Below are positions 1 through 9,071 of a stretch of DNA of 64,000 bases, piece after piece. The notes under the pieces were generated by a model, which was not told the origin of the DNA, did not search any database, and saw nothing but the letters and a program-made list of their open reading frames with translations. Location of the stretch: NCBI RefSeq assembly GCF_005280205.1, contig NZ_SUND01000006.1, positions 1-64,000 of the forward strand, written 5' to 3'. The position numbers were made by a program, and so were the translations under genes. This DNA comes from Bacillus yapensis (GTDB lineage: Bacteria; Bacillota; Bacilli; Bacillales; Cytobacillaceae). The number at the start of each line of letters is the position of its first letter. Position 1 is the stretch's first letter.

Positions 1-484
1 GATAGTATGTTGTATTTAATGGCCGATTCGCCCATGCCTGTACGATGGGATCAAGCTTTTCCGTAAGAGAAGAAACAAACGACTTTGAGACACTTTCCCC
101 ACAAAGCTGTTGAACAATATTCGTTACTTTTCGAGTAGACACGCCATTCACAACCATCTCAAGCATAGAAAGAACAAACGCTTGATCACACCGTGCGTAC
201 TTTTCAAACAAGGAAGGAGAAAATTCGCCTTTACGTGTACGAGGAACTTTCAAATTGACCCTGCCGATACTTAGAATGAGGTCTCTCTCATAGTAGCCAT
301 TTCGAGAATCAAAACGGCCAGAAGAACGCTCATAAGCTCCAACCTGTAAGTGGTCATCACGTTCTTTCTCCATAACAGAGTTCAAAACAAGGACGATAGA
401 CGCTTTGATGACAGCGTCAATATCCGAATTCATAACGGATTCTTTTAAATGGTCAAGATTTAGGTTAAACTGAAACTGAGTCAT
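1..484 (-). CDS. IS256-family (mutator-type) transposase, partial
   Basis: The N-terminal 161 codons of a DDE transposase that catalyses cut-and-paste or copy-out movement of its IS. The start ATG is at 484-482, with a GGAGGG ribosome site 8 bases upstream. Visible family traits are the N-terminal segment ending in NSVMEKERDDHL, then YERSSGRFDSRNGYYERDL and the VPRTRKGEFSPSLFEKY stretch typical of IS256/IS1249-like transposases. The DDE catalytic core lies beyond base 1. The reading frame is open to the edge, so nothing indicates inactivation in the visible part. Confidence 0.9.
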   Translation of the reverse strand, partial: MTQFQFNLNLDHLKESVMNSDIDAVIKASIVLVLNSVMEKERDDHLQVGAYERSSGRFDSRNGYYERDLILSIGRVNLKVPRTRKGEFSPSLFEKYARCDQAFVLSMLEMVVNGVSTRKVTNIVQQLCGESVSKSFVSSLTEKLDPIVQAWANRPLNTTYY

Positions 485-585
485 AATTAATTCCCTCCAC
501 AATGTTTTTCGTCGTTGATAACCATTGTGACCAAAAGGAATTAATTTGACTCTTTTTGTTTTTACACAATTATATGGACTTAATC
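1..585 (-). mobile_element. IS256-family insertion sequence, cut by the window edge
   Basis: One end of an IS256-type element. The terminal inverted repeat occupies 551-585; read on the minus strand it begins GATTAAGTCCATATAATTGT, which closely resembles the IS256 end. The transposase starts about 65 bp inside this end and reads out of the window, so the other end and any target-site duplication cannot be checked. A 52-bp tandem repeat begins directly at the outer end, at 586. Confidence 0.85.
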
Positions 586-783
586 CTAGGAGAATGGAAA
601 GCTGTCAAAGAAAAGTAGTTTGATTGACAGAATGAAGGTGTGAGAAGGAAAAGTTGTCAATGAAAAGTAGTTTGATTGACAAAAAGAAGCTAGGAGAAGA
701 GAAAGCTGTCAATGAAAAGTAGAATGATTGACAAAATGAAGCTAGGAGAAGGAATAGTTGTCAATCAAACGAAATTTGAAAGA
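586..783. repeat. 52-bp intergenic tandem repeat, about 3.8 copies
   Basis: Units begin at about 586, 638, 690 and 742. Each carries CTAGGAGAAG, then TGTCAATGAAAAGTAGTTTG and ATTGACA; the TGTCAAT and ATTGACA arms are inverted and could form a short hairpin. The last unit is partial. The array abuts the IS256 end. A single diverged copy lies at 10244-10280 and a related 51-bp array at 42385-42716. Bases 784-872 show nothing else recognisable. Confidence 0.85.
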
Positions 784-872
784 TAAGAACATTGAATTAA
801 CCAATGCACAACTTTTATTGCCTAAAAAACCTGAGGATAAAAAAGTATAGAAAAGAATAAAAGAATACTATT

Positions 873-909
873 TGTTAACGCTTACATGAAAGATTAGTAA
901 ATTTATAAT
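873..909 (+). promoter_or_regulatory. Candidate sigma-A promoter with overlapping cre site for the sugar ABC operon
   Basis: TGTTAACGCTTACA at 873-886 matches the cre consensus TGWNANCGNTNWCA at every fixed position, so CcpA-dependent glucose repression is expected. CTTACA (881-886) can serve as a weak -35, with 17 bp to a perfect TATAAT at 904-909, so CcpA would cover the -35. The gene starts at 953, leaving a leader of about 35 bases. Confidence 0.65.
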
Positions 910-952
910 GAATATGTAATAAATATCTTACACATATGAAAGGGGTAGTCAA

Positions 953-2068
953 ATGAGAAATAAACTGAAAGCGATTTCTTTGTTTTTGGTTGCAGTTCTA
1001 TTTGTTGGAGTACTTGCTGCTTGTAATAGCAGTAGTACAGGTGGAGGTAGTAAGGAAGTAAGCGTTGGTATCGTATTACCAACAAAGGATGAACCAAGAT
1101 GGGTACAGGATGAACAAAGATTTAAGGATGCATTAAAAGATTCTAAATACACTACAGAAATTTTGTTCAGTCAAGGTTCTTCTGCGAAAGAAAAAGAAAA
1201 TGTAGAAACATTGCTTAACAAGGGAATTGATGTTTTAATCATCAGTCCGCATGATGGAGAAGCAGCAGGTGCAGCAGTAGAAGCTGCTAAAAAAGATGGT
1301 GTTACAGTTATTGCTTACGACCGTCTAATTACAAATACAGATGCGGTTGATTATTATGTAACATTTGATAGTCTTGCTGTTGGGGCTGCACAAGCTCAAT
1401 ACTTAGTGGACAATGCAAAAGGTACAGGCATTCCATTGTATCTGTATGCAGGTGCAGCATCTGATAACAACGCATTCTTGTTCTTCGAAGGTGCATGGAG
1501 CGTTCTTCAACCAAAAATTGCTGATGGCACTTTCAAGATTGCCAATTCAAGTGAAGCAATTACCTTAAAAGACAAAGCAGAACTATCTCGCGATGAGATG
1601 AGTAAAATTCTTGGTCAGGTGACAACAAACTGGGAGCCAAATGAAGCGATCAATAAAGCGCAAACACATCTTACAGCTGCAGCAGCAGATATGAAAGGTG
1701 ATGTAGCCATCCTTGCTCCAAATGATGGAACAGCTCGTTCTATTGCCGATACTTTTGCAGCTGATAGCGCTATTACAAGTTACGTTATTACTGGTCAAGA
1801 TGCAGAGAAGGCTTCTATCCAATACATTATCGATGGTAAACAGTCAATGACTGTATTTAAGGATGTACGTACTCTTGTTAAGGACGCAATGGGTATGGCC
1901 GTAGATATTCTTGATGGAAAAACACCTGAAACAACAGGAACTTACGACAACGGCGAAGTTGAAGTTAAAGCAAAACAAACAGATGTTATCGTTGTTAACC
2001 AAGAAAATGTTAAGAAAGAATTAATTGATTCTGGGTATTATGAGGCAAGTGAGTTTACAGGACTGTAA
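953..2068 (+). CDS. chvE: Sugar ABC transporter substrate-binding lipoprotein (ChvE type)
   Basis: A 371-residue extracytoplasmic binding protein for monosaccharides. It has a lipoprotein signal with lipobox LAAC (Cys24) and then a periplasmic-binding-protein fold (Peripla_BP_4 type) with family segments such as ISPHDGEAAGAAVEAAKKDG and VIAYDRLITNTDAVDYYVTF. Family members bind xylose, arabinose, galactose or glucose. It is the first gene of a transporter operon whose ATPase and permease follow. AAAGGGG lies 6 bases before the ATG. A hairpin after the stop probably lowers expression of the downstream genes relative to this one. A second, XylF-like binding protein is encoded at 9072, so the two may share one translocator. 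Substrate assignment is inference. Confidence 0.85.
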   Translation: MRNKLKAISLFLVAVLFVGVLAACNSSSTGGGSKEVSVGIVLPTKDEPRWVQDEQRFKDALKDSKYTTEILFSQGSSAKEKENVETLLNKGIDVLIISPHDGEAAGAAVEAAKKDGVTVIAYDRLITNTDAVDYYVTFDSLAVGAAQAQYLVDNAKGTGIPLYLYAGAASDNNAFLFFEGAWSVLQPKIADGTFKIANSSEAITLKDKAELSRDEMSKILGQVTTNWEPNEAINKAQTHLTAAAADMKGDVAILAPNDGTARSIADTFAADSAITSYVITGQDAEKASIQYIIDGKQSMTVFKDVRTLVKDAMGMAVDILDGKTPETTGTYDNGEVEVKAKQTDVIVVNQENVKKELIDSGYYEASEFTGL

Positions 2069-2084
2069 GCAAATACGGAGCATT

Positions 2085-2109
2085 AGTGATAGATTCGTCT
2101 ATCACTTTT
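2085..2109 (+). terminator. Intra-operon hairpin with UUCG loop
   Basis: AGTGATAGA-TTCG-TCTATCACT is a perfect 9-bp stem closed by a TTCG tetraloop and followed by TTTTC. It sits between the binding-protein gene and the ATPase gene. This is the usual place for partial termination or 3'-end protection, which keeps the binding protein in excess. Confidence 0.75.
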
Positions 2110-2144
2110 CTCCATTATAAAGTTGTTTTGATGGGGGGATCAGG

Positions 2145-3665
2145 ATGAGCGAATATATTTTAGAGATGAACCAGATTTCCAAGGAGTTCACAGGTGTGAA
2201 GGCACTCAGGAATGTAAACTTCAAAGTGGAAAAAGGAGAAATCCACTGTTTGATTGGTGAAAATGGAGCTGGGAAATCTACGCTCATGAAAGTACTCAGC
2301 GGTGTATACCCTTATGGAACTTACGAGGGCGATATTGTATTCGAAGGTAATATACAGAAGTTTAATAAAATCACTGATAGTGTTAAGACCGGTATCGCGA
2401 TTATTTATCAGGAATTGGCCCTTTTTCCGGACCTTTCTGTATATGAAAATATTTTTGCTGGGAACGAAGTGAAACGTGGTGGGGTTATTGACTGGAACCA
2501 AACCGTTGTTCAGGCAAAAGAAATGTTGAAAAAGGTCAATTTGGATGTAAATCCTGAAATGCTTGTGAAAGATTTAGGAGTAGGGAAAAGACAGTTAATT
2601 GAGATAGCTAAGGCATTAAGCAAAGATGTGAAGCTGCTCATATTAGATGAACCAACAGCTGCTTTAAATGAAGATGATAGTGAAAACTTATTGAAGCTAT
2701 TAGCCGAATTAAAGAAACAGGGTATTACATGTATCATGATTTCTCATAAATTAAAGGAAGTTATTTCGATTGCTGATAAGGCTACTATTCTTCGTGATGG
2801 AGAGACGATTTGTACGCTAGAAGGCAATAGGGGAGAAATTAAAGAAAACATTATTATTAAAAATATGGTTGGCCGAGAGATAGATGATATTTATCCTAAG
2901 AGAGAAAACAAGACAATCGGGGGAAAAATTCTAGAACTTCACAATTGGTCTGCTTATGATCCTCAATTGAGTCGCAATGTAGTAAAAGATGTCTCTCTTC
3001 ATGTAAACCAAGGAGAAATTGTCGGAATATCAGGATTGATGGGCTCTGGTCGGACAGAACTTGCCCTAAGTATTTTTGGGAATGCAAAAGGCTATAAACT
3101 TCAGGGAGATTTAGTGTGGGATGGCAAATCGATCGTATTTAAACACCCTAGTGAGGCGATTGAGGCTGGCATAGCATACGTAACCGAAGACCGAAAAGGA
3201 GACGGGCTTTTCTTAGGTCAAGATATAAAGAACAATATCTCTGCTGCAAATCTAAAGAGCATATCGCAAAATGGTGTTATCAATCAAAACGAAGAAATCA
3301 AGATTGCAGATGGGTATAAAAATTCTCTTTCTGTGAAAGCTCCTTCCTTAGAGCAAATCGTTGGGAACTTAAGCGGTGGAAACCAACAAAAAGTATCGTT
3401 AGGAAAATGGTTGTTCGTCGGTCCAAAGTTGTTAATTTTAGATGAACCGACCCGAGGCATAGATGTAGGAGCAAAATTTGAAATTTACACAGTTATGAAT
3501 AAGTTAATCAGTGAAGGAATGAGCATCATTATGATCTCGTCGGAACTAGGAGAAGTTCTTGGAATGAGTGATCGCATCTACGTCATGGCACAAGGTGAAA
3601 TAAAAGGTGAGTTGTCTGCTGATGAAGCGACTCAGGAAAATATTATGCAACTTGCAACGCAATAG
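2145..3665 (+). CDS. Multiple-sugar ABC transporter ATP-binding protein (GguA/XylG type)
   Basis: A 506-residue protein with two fused ABC domains that powers monosaccharide import from the cytoplasmic face. The first Walker A is GENGAGKST at residues 38-46, with Walker B LLILDEPTAAL near 165. The first signature is degenerate (GVGKRQ), as in the RbsA/XylG group. The second domain has a degenerate P-loop (GLMGSGRTE, about 296), a good LSGGNQQK signature (about 410) and LLILDEPTRGID. Length is normal for the family. The start ATG is preceded by a GGGGGATCAGG ribosome site. It lies 12 bp before the permease gene and is clearly cotranscribed with it. Confidence 0.9.
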   Translation: MSEYILEMNQISKEFTGVKALRNVNFKVEKGEIHCLIGENGAGKSTLMKVLSGVYPYGTYEGDIVFEGNIQKFNKITDSVKTGIAIIYQELALFPDLSVYENIFAGNEVKRGGVIDWNQTVVQAKEMLKKVNLDVNPEMLVKDLGVGKRQLIEIAKALSKDVKLLILDEPTAALNEDDSENLLKLLAELKKQGITCIMISHKLKEVISIADKATILRDGETICTLEGNRGEIKENIIIKNMVGREIDDIYPKRENKTIGGKILELHNWSAYDPQLSRNVVKDVSLHVNQGEIVGISGLMGSGRTELALSIFGNAKGYKLQGDLVWDGKSIVFKHPSEAIEAGIAYVTEDRKGDGLFLGQDIKNNISAANLKSISQNGVINQNEEIKIADGYKNSLSVKAPSLEQIVGNLSGGNQQKVSLGKWLFVGPKLLILDEPTRGIDVGAKFEIYTVMNKLISEGMSIIMISSELGEVLGMSDRIYVMAQGEIKGELSADEATQENIMQLATQ

Positions 3666-3677
3666 GAGGTTAGACCA

Positions 3678-4850
3678 ATGAACACGTTAAAGGAAGCAAA
3701 AACGCTAATTCAAGAAAATATTCGTGACTATGGCATGTATATTGCCTTATTTGTGATTATTCTAACATTTACATTCATGACAGATGGACTATTCATGTCT
3801 TCCCGAAATATCAGTAATTTAATAGATTCTGCAGGATATATTGCTGTTTTAGCGGTAGCTATGACTCTAGTCATTGTCATTCGCCATATCGATTTATCGG
3901 TTGGTTATGCTGCTGGATTCATGGGTGCCATTGCAGCTATATTGATGACTCAGGCAGGAATGCCAGTTTATATAACAATTCCCGTTATTTTAATACTAGG
4001 AATCGTTATCGGTCTATTTAGTGGCTTTCTTGTAGCAAGCATCGGAATTCCTGCCTTTGTTGCCACGTTAGCGGCAATGCTTATCTTTAGAGGAGCATTG
4101 CTACAGGTTACCGAAAAAACAGGAACAATTATTATTCAAAATGATACATTTAATGCAATCGGAAACGGTTATATTCCTTCTCTTTTACAATTCAATGGAT
4201 TGCATTTGCTAACCCTCTTAGTCGGTTTAGTTGGGATTGGTTTTTACATTTACATTGAAATCTCTAATCGTAGGAACAAAATGAAATATCAATTTGATGT
4301 AGTTTCTACTAGTATTTTTGTTTTGAAATTAGTGTTTATTTCTGCGATTATTGCTTATATTACATGGATACTAGCAGGTTATAACGGGTTTTCTTGGACG
4401 ATTATTATCATGTTATTGGTCGTTGTGATTTATCATTTTATTTCAACAAAAACGGTGCTTGGAAGACATATTTATGCAGTAGGAAGTAATCCAGAAGCTG
4501 CCCATCTTACTGGAATTAACGTAAAAAAGATTACTTACATTGTATTTGGTTCAATGGGTATGATGTCCGCTCTCTCTGGTATCCTTTTTACAGCTCGTTT
4601 GCAATCGGCTACTACAACTGCCGGAACATTATTTGAACTCGATGCAATCGCAGCTGCATATGTTGGTGGTGTGTCCGCGGCCGGAGGCGTCGGAAAAGTA
4701 ACGGGAGCAGTTATTGGTGCGATTGTAATGGCATCTCTTACAAACGGTATGAATTTACTAGGTGTTGGAATTTCCTATCAATATATGATTAGGGGTGGTG
4801 TCCTAGCGCTAGCTGTTATTTTTGATGTATTGACTAGAATGAAGAGATAA
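3678..4850 (+). CDS. Multiple-sugar ABC transporter permease (GguB/XylH type)
   Basis: A 390-residue integral membrane protein of the BPD_transp_2 family, with about ten hydrophobic segments. A charged insertion (EISNRRNKMKYQFD, about residues 194-208) is characteristic of the longer GguB/XylH permeases compared with RbsC. The C-terminal half has the conserved GSNPEAAHLTGINVKKI and AIAAAYVGGVSAAGGVGKV segments that contact the ATPase. It forms the membrane channel with the ATPase at 2145 and accepts sugar from the ChvE- and probably the XylF-type binding proteins. An AGGAGG ribosome site lies before the ATG. A strong terminator follows the stop. Confidence 0.9.
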   Translation: MNTLKEAKTLIQENIRDYGMYIALFVIILTFTFMTDGLFMSSRNISNLIDSAGYIAVLAVAMTLVIVIRHIDLSVGYAAGFMGAIAAILMTQAGMPVYITIPVILILGIVIGLFSGFLVASIGIPAFVATLAAMLIFRGALLQVTEKTGTIIIQNDTFNAIGNGYIPSLLQFNGLHLLTLLVGLVGIGFYIYIEISNRRNKMKYQFDVVSTSIFVLKLVFISAIIAYITWILAGYNGFSWTIIIMLLVVVIYHFISTKTVLGRHIYAVGSNPEAAHLTGINVKKITYIVFGSMGMMSALSGILFTARLQSATTTAGTLFELDAIAAAYVGGVSAAGGVGKVTGAVIGAIVMASLTNGMNLLGVGISYQYMIRGGVLALAVIFDVLTRMKR

Positions 4851-4852
4851 AT

Positions 4853-4894
4853 AAATACAAGTAGGGGCTAAGTAGTCCCTACTTGTATTTTTTA
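4853..4894 (+). terminator. Rho-independent terminator after the sugar ABC operon
   Basis: A 14-bp perfect inverted repeat, AAATACAAGTAGGG (4853-4866) with CCCTACTTGTATTT (4877-4890), is followed by a T run. It separates the transporter operon from the sensor operon. Confidence 0.9.
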
Positions 4895-5045
4895 GAGCAG
4901 TTTAAAAATTTACTTTCTGTTTTATCTGGATATACATGTACAAAAGCCGGATTAAAGTCTTTTTTTAAAATAAATACAGGACTTATGCGCAAAACATCAA
5001 CACTACACAAAAACAGCCTCATTAAAACAGCCCTTACTAAATACA

Positions 5046-5073
5046 TTGAAGAAATCCCAATAGATGGTATGAT
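5046..5073 (+). promoter_or_regulatory. Candidate promoter of the sensor/regulator operon
   Basis: TTGAAG (5046-5051), a 16-bp spacer, then TATGAT (5068-5073), placed 35 bp before the TTG start of the sensor gene. This indicates that the three-component sensor and xylF form their own transcription unit. The rest of 4895-5045 shows no other recognisable element. Confidence 0.6.
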
Positions 5074-5107
5074 GGAACTAGTTATATGAGGAAAGGGGTT
5101 ACAACTC

Positions 5108-6085
5108 TTGCGAAAAACTGGCCTCATTTTGCTATTTATAATCTTCTTCGCTCTTTGTTATCTTACTTTCGTATCAGCAGAGGGAGTATTCCGCTCCGAT
5201 TGGCAAGCTCCAAAAACGATTGAAGATGAGAATGCCCAGCTACGTCTCGTTCTCATTACTCAAGATGCAGAAACGACTTTTTGGGACAATCTCGGTAAGG
5301 GTGCGATAGAGCAAGCGGAAAAGGAAGGTGCTTCTTTAGAGATATGGGGAAGCTACGGCAATAACCACGAAGATTTTCTGAAGAAGCTAGAAATTGCTAT
5401 TCATTCTAAGGTAGATGGAATCATCGTACAAGGACTTGATTCAGAAGAATTCAAATATTTGTCCAAAGTCAAGGCATCTTTCTATGGGATCCCGATCATT
5501 ACAGTTGCCAACGATGTGCCGGTGGAAGAAAGCTTGAGAAGAACTTATGTAGGTTCTGACCAATACAAGGCTGGAAGTATGATAGCAAAGCAATTATTAA
5601 ATGATATGGGAAATTCCGGTAGTGTTCTTCTGACATATAATTCTAATCAAGAGTATTATCAGAAGCAAAGGTTGAATGGGATTCAGGATGTATTAAAGAA
5701 TTACCCAAATATCAAAACGATCTATGCGGAAACCTCAAGTGATCGGGAACAGATTATCACAGCTACAAGGGATGTGCTGAATAAAACTCCTGAAGTTGAT
5801 GGAATCATTGCAGTGAATGCTAATATTGTTGGAGCTTTGGTGCAAGAAATAAGTAAGCGCTACCAAGTAGAGCCGTACTTTATATATTCCTTTGATGACG
5901 GACCTGAATCTCTTGCATTGCTCAGACAAGGTAATATTGATGGCATTCTTGAGCAATCTCCTGAAATGATGGGAAAAACAAGTGTTCAATTGATTATGGA
6001 ATGGCTGAATGGGGAGACAGTACCACTAGACCTTAAGGGTTATTTCACAGATATTCGTATTTTGAAAGCGAAGGAAGTTCAATGA
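5108..6085 (+). CDS. Membrane-tethered sugar-binding sensor protein (XylFII type)
   Basis: A 325-residue periplasmic-binding-protein homologue. The N-terminal hydrophobic segment (residues 5-24) has no lipobox, so it should act as a membrane anchor rather than a released binding protein. The remainder (about 45-320) is a Peripla_BP_4/LacI-like sugar-binding domain (segments QDAETTFWDNLGKG, DGIIVQGLDS, YVGSDQYKAGSMIAKQL). The start is TTG behind GAGGAAAGGGG. It overlaps the kinase gene by 4 bases (ATGA). In clostridia an equivalent XylFII protein binds D-xylose and activates the LytS kinase through direct contact. The same role is inferred here from gene order and anchoring. Confidence 0.85.
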   Translation: MRKTGLILLFIIFFALCYLTFVSAEGVFRSDWQAPKTIEDENAQLRLVLITQDAETTFWDNLGKGAIEQAEKEGASLEIWGSYGNNHEDFLKKLEIAIHSKVDGIIVQGLDSEEFKYLSKVKASFYGIPIITVANDVPVEESLRRTYVGSDQYKAGSMIAKQLLNDMGNSGSVLLTYNSNQEYYQKQRLNGIQDVLKNYPNIKTIYAETSSDREQIITATRDVLNKTPEVDGIIAVNANIVGALVQEISKRYQVEPYFIYSFDDGPESLALLRQGNIDGILEQSPEMMGKTSVQLIMEWLNGETVPLDLKGYFTDIRILKAKEVQ

Positions 6086-7518
6086 CAAGTATTCAAAAAA
6101 AAATCTTAATCCTTACCTCCGTCATTCTAGCCATCATGGTGACGATTTGGATAGCACTCACTTACTATAACTACAAAACACAAAATCAATACAATGATAT
6201 TTTACAAAGGTATATAAGTTTGAATGAAGTGACCAGTGCTAGCCAACAGGTGATTACCGATTTAAATAACTATATGCTTACTCCGTCAGCCGGCCATTTA
6301 AGACAGCTGAATTTAAGTAAAGGCAAGATTCAAGAGGCAAAATACGAGATTTTTCCACTTCGAAACGAAGAAAATGATTTTGCTTTGACGAACTATATTA
6401 ATTTAATTGATAGTTTACTTGAAACAACTGATAGACTAATTATGTTTATCTCTGGTAAGGATATGGAGGCTGCAGCAATAGAGTTCTCTGAAGCAACGAG
6501 AATTTCGAATTACATAGCCGAAATGAAGCTTACTATACTAGATACTGAACTTAAAACCTATGATCGATTTTATCGAAATATCATTGTGCAATCTGAAGAA
6601 TTAATCAAGCTCGGTGTTTGGCTGATCCTACTTATTACATTTATTTTACTTTTTATTTCTTATTGGTTCTCCTTAAGTATTACGCGACCTGTTTATAAGC
6701 TGACTCAAGCAGCAAATGAACTTTCAAAAGGTAAATTTGATATTCAAATCGATGTTGAAAGCAATGACGAAATTTCCTTTCTCGCCAAAACGTTTGATCG
6801 GATGAGAATTAATATTAATAATCTAATTTCTGAAATTAAGCAAAAGGCTCAACTTGAACACGAGCTGCAGCAAAATAAACTTCTTTTACAAGAAAGTCAG
6901 TTTCGTAGCTTACAAAGTCAAATTAATCCTCATTTTTTGTTTAACACGTTGAATACACTATCCAAAAAAGCTTATTTGGAGGGGTCAGAAGAAACTAGTG
7001 ATTTATTGGTGAGTGTGGCGAGCTTGCTGCGCTACAACTTAAAGCGGATTGACCGTGCAGTTACCCTTGCAGAGGAAGTAGCCGTATTACGTCAATATAT
7101 GGACATTCAAAAAGCAAGATTTACACAACGCTTAAAATTTTTTATAGAAATTGATGAATCATGCTTAGATCTGAAGATTCCTGCCTTAACATTACAACCA
7201 ATTATTGAGAATGCTGTCATACACGCTGTTGAACCAAAAGAGGAAGGTGGAACAATTTGGTTCCGAATCTTCAATCAGGCCGAATGGATAACGCTCGAAA
7301 TCGAAGATGATGGTACGGGAATGCCAAAGGAAAAAATCGAGCAGATCTTGAATGAGCGAACTGTTCAAACGGAAGGGCATTCAACGGGAATTGGATTTAG
7401 TAATGTCGTTAAGCGACTTCGTCTTTTCTATGGTTATGAAGATGTACTCTTGATTGAGAGCACAGAGGGGAAAGGGACGAAAGTTATTATTAAAATACTG
7501 AAAAAAAGGAGTAAATAA
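6082..7518 (+). CDS. LytS/YesM-type sensor histidine kinase
   Basis: A 478-residue membrane kinase. TM1 is at about 8-28, an extracytoplasmic helical region at 29-174, TM2 at about 175-198, and a HAMP linker at 199-252 (TRPVYKLTQAANELSKGKFD). The His_kinase (PF06580) motif is QSQINPHFLFNTLNTLSKKA with phospho-acceptor His284. The HATPase domain has N-box IENAVIHAVEP (about 374) and G-box DDGTGMP. It should autophosphorylate and pass phosphate to the regulator encoded one base downstream. The short ligand domain fits a kinase that receives its signal from the tethered binding protein at 5108 rather than binding sugar itself. Confidence 0.92.
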   Translation: MTSIQKKILILTSVILAIMVTIWIALTYYNYKTQNQYNDILQRYISLNEVTSASQQVITDLNNYMLTPSAGHLRQLNLSKGKIQEAKYEIFPLRNEENDFALTNYINLIDSLLETTDRLIMFISGKDMEAAAIEFSEATRISNYIAEMKLTILDTELKTYDRFYRNIIVQSEELIKLGVWLILLITFILLFISYWFSLSITRPVYKLTQAANELSKGKFDIQIDVESNDEISFLAKTFDRMRININNLISEIKQKAQLEHELQQNKLLLQESQFRSLQSQINPHFLFNTLNTLSKKAYLEGSEETSDLLVSVASLLRYNLKRIDRAVTLAEEVAVLRQYMDIQKARFTQRLKFFIEIDESCLDLKIPALTLQPIIENAVIHAVEPKEEGGTIWFRIFNQAEWITLEIEDDGTGMPKEKIEQILNERTVQTEGHSTGIGFSNVVKRLRLFYGYEDVLLIESTEGKGTKVIIKILKKRSK

Positions 7519-7519
7519 A

Positions 7520-9061
7520 ATGCTCAAACTCCTAATCGTAGATGATGAACAAATTGAACGTGAAGGTATGCAAGCCATTTTACAAAAAGCATATCCAAAT
7601 ATCATGATTGAACAGGCCAATAACGGAAAAATGGCGTTAGAAATGACTGATGTGTTTAAACCAGATCTAATCTTGATGGATATTAAAATGCCTGGAATAA
7701 CTGGTCTTGAAGCTGTTGAGCGAATTAGTACCAAGTATTCTAGCATTAAATTTATCATGGTGACAGCCTATGATACGTTTGAATATTTACGCACAGCGAT
7801 TAAGCTAGGAGTAAAAGATTATTTGCTTAAACCGAGTAAAGTGAGTGATATTCTTTTAACGGTAGGGAAAGTAATTAAGCAAATTGAGGAAGAGAAAAAA
7901 TTACTTGAGACGAGCAGGCAACAACAAGAGGCTTTTCAAAAAGCTTTAGCACTCGTTGAGACAGACGTCGTCACACAGCTGTTGTTCGATCATGTTCATG
8001 AAGTGCATGTCGATATGTTAGTTGAGATGTTAGATATTAGCTCAACGAATGAAATGTTTGTCATGAGTGTTCTAATCCCAAGGGGTCAAGAAAATTTATA
8101 CTCGGTCATTAAAGATAAAATTCGGCAGTGTGGGGATGCTTGGCTAGGTGCTCTCTATGGGAACCAACTTCCGATAATTGTTTTTCGGGACCCTAATAAA
8201 TCGTTTCGCTTACAGGCCATGTCTCTAGCGCGTGAAATTCTTTCCTTATCAAAATCAAATCAAGGGGAAGAATGGTTTATTGGGGTTGGAAGCCTGTGCA
8301 GTTCATTGGAACAAATAAGACAATCGTATCATGATTCATTGATTGCTACGATCGACACAACGCTACCTGTGAAATATCGATTTTATTCCGATGTGCCTGT
8401 TCTTGAAGATAAGGGCAATGAACAGTTAAGTAGATTCCGTGAAAAAGAGTTTTCTGACGTAATTCGACTCGGAAATTGGGAGGAAGTCCATACAAATGTC
8501 GTTGATTTGATTCAGCGCTTTGAGAAGGAAGGTGCGGGCATCATCCAATCTCAGCAAAGATTATTAGAAGTACTTTGGATCATCTCTAGGGTAATGAGTG
8601 AAATGGGAATTGAGACTGTTATACCACTTTACTCTTTTCAAGCTCAGGATTATCGGCAATTACGAGTCGAAGCAGCGCATCTATTAGAAAAAATGAAGCG
8701 GGCATACATAGAGCATTATAATCAATTTGAAGTCAATACAATGAAACATATAAAGCAATTTATATATGAGCACTCTCATGAAGACATTTCGTTAGATACA
8801 CTAAGCAGTCGAGTAGGATTAAGTCCAATTTATATAAGTAAAATGTTTAAAGAAAAGTTGGGGATCAACTATATAGATTTCTTGACAGAATGCAGAATTG
8901 AAAAAGCAAAGACCCTTTTGTGCAACCCAGAAAAAAGCATTAAGGAAATTACTTTTGAAGTTGGTTATCACGACCCGAATTACTTTAGTAAGGTATTTAG
9001 AAAAGTGTGTAATGTATCACCCAAGGAGTTCCGAAAAGAGCTACTTGGTAGTAATAGTTAG
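7520..9061 (+). CDS. YesN-type response regulator with AraC DNA-binding domain
   Basis: A 513-residue transcription regulator. The receiver domain is at 1-120, with acidic pair Asp8/Asp9, phospho-acceptor Asp54 in ILMDIKMPG, and conserved Lys in YLLKP. A long middle region of the YesN type follows. A double helix-turn-helix AraC domain occupies about 408-508, with the diagnostic ITFEVGYHDPNYFSKVFRK segment. Cotranscribed with the kinase (1-base gap) and with xylF. By analogy with the XylFII-LytS-YesN system it should activate sugar uptake genes, most plausibly the operon beginning at 953. Its operator was not identified. Confidence 0.92.
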   Translation: MLKLLIVDDEQIEREGMQAILQKAYPNIMIEQANNGKMALEMTDVFKPDLILMDIKMPGITGLEAVERISTKYSSIKFIMVTAYDTFEYLRTAIKLGVKDYLLKPSKVSDILLTVGKVIKQIEEEKKLLETSRQQQEAFQKALALVETDVVTQLLFDHVHEVHVDMLVEMLDISSTNEMFVMSVLIPRGQENLYSVIKDKIRQCGDAWLGALYGNQLPIIVFRDPNKSFRLQAMSLAREILSLSKSNQGEEWFIGVGSLCSSLEQIRQSYHDSLIATIDTTLPVKYRFYSDVPVLEDKGNEQLSRFREKEFSDVIRLGNWEEVHTNVVDLIQRFEKEGAGIIQSQQRLLEVLWIISRVMSEMGIETVIPLYSFQAQDYRQLRVEAAHLLEKMKRAYIEHYNQFEVNTMKHIKQFIYEHSHEDISLDTLSSRVGLSPIYISKMFKEKLGINYIDFLTECRIEKAKTLLCNPEKSIKEITFEVGYHDPNYFSKVFRKVCNVSPKEFRKELLGSNS

Positions 9062-9071
9062 GGGAGAGTTG

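Noticed and set aside
586-783. CRISPR-like array
   Set aside because: Units are contiguous 52-bp tandem repeats with no unique spacers and no cas genes nearby.
4883-5089. Possible 68-residue ORF with a stretch (HKNSLIKTALTKYIEEI) resembling a ribbon-helix-helix protein
   Set aside because: It starts inside a terminator, has no ribosome site and overlaps the promoter of the sensor operon. At most it is a remnant.
8898-9071. Longer XylF starting inside the regulator gene
   Set aside because: It would put 58 non-signal residues in front of an obvious lipoprotein signal, and there is a good ribosome site before ATG 9072.
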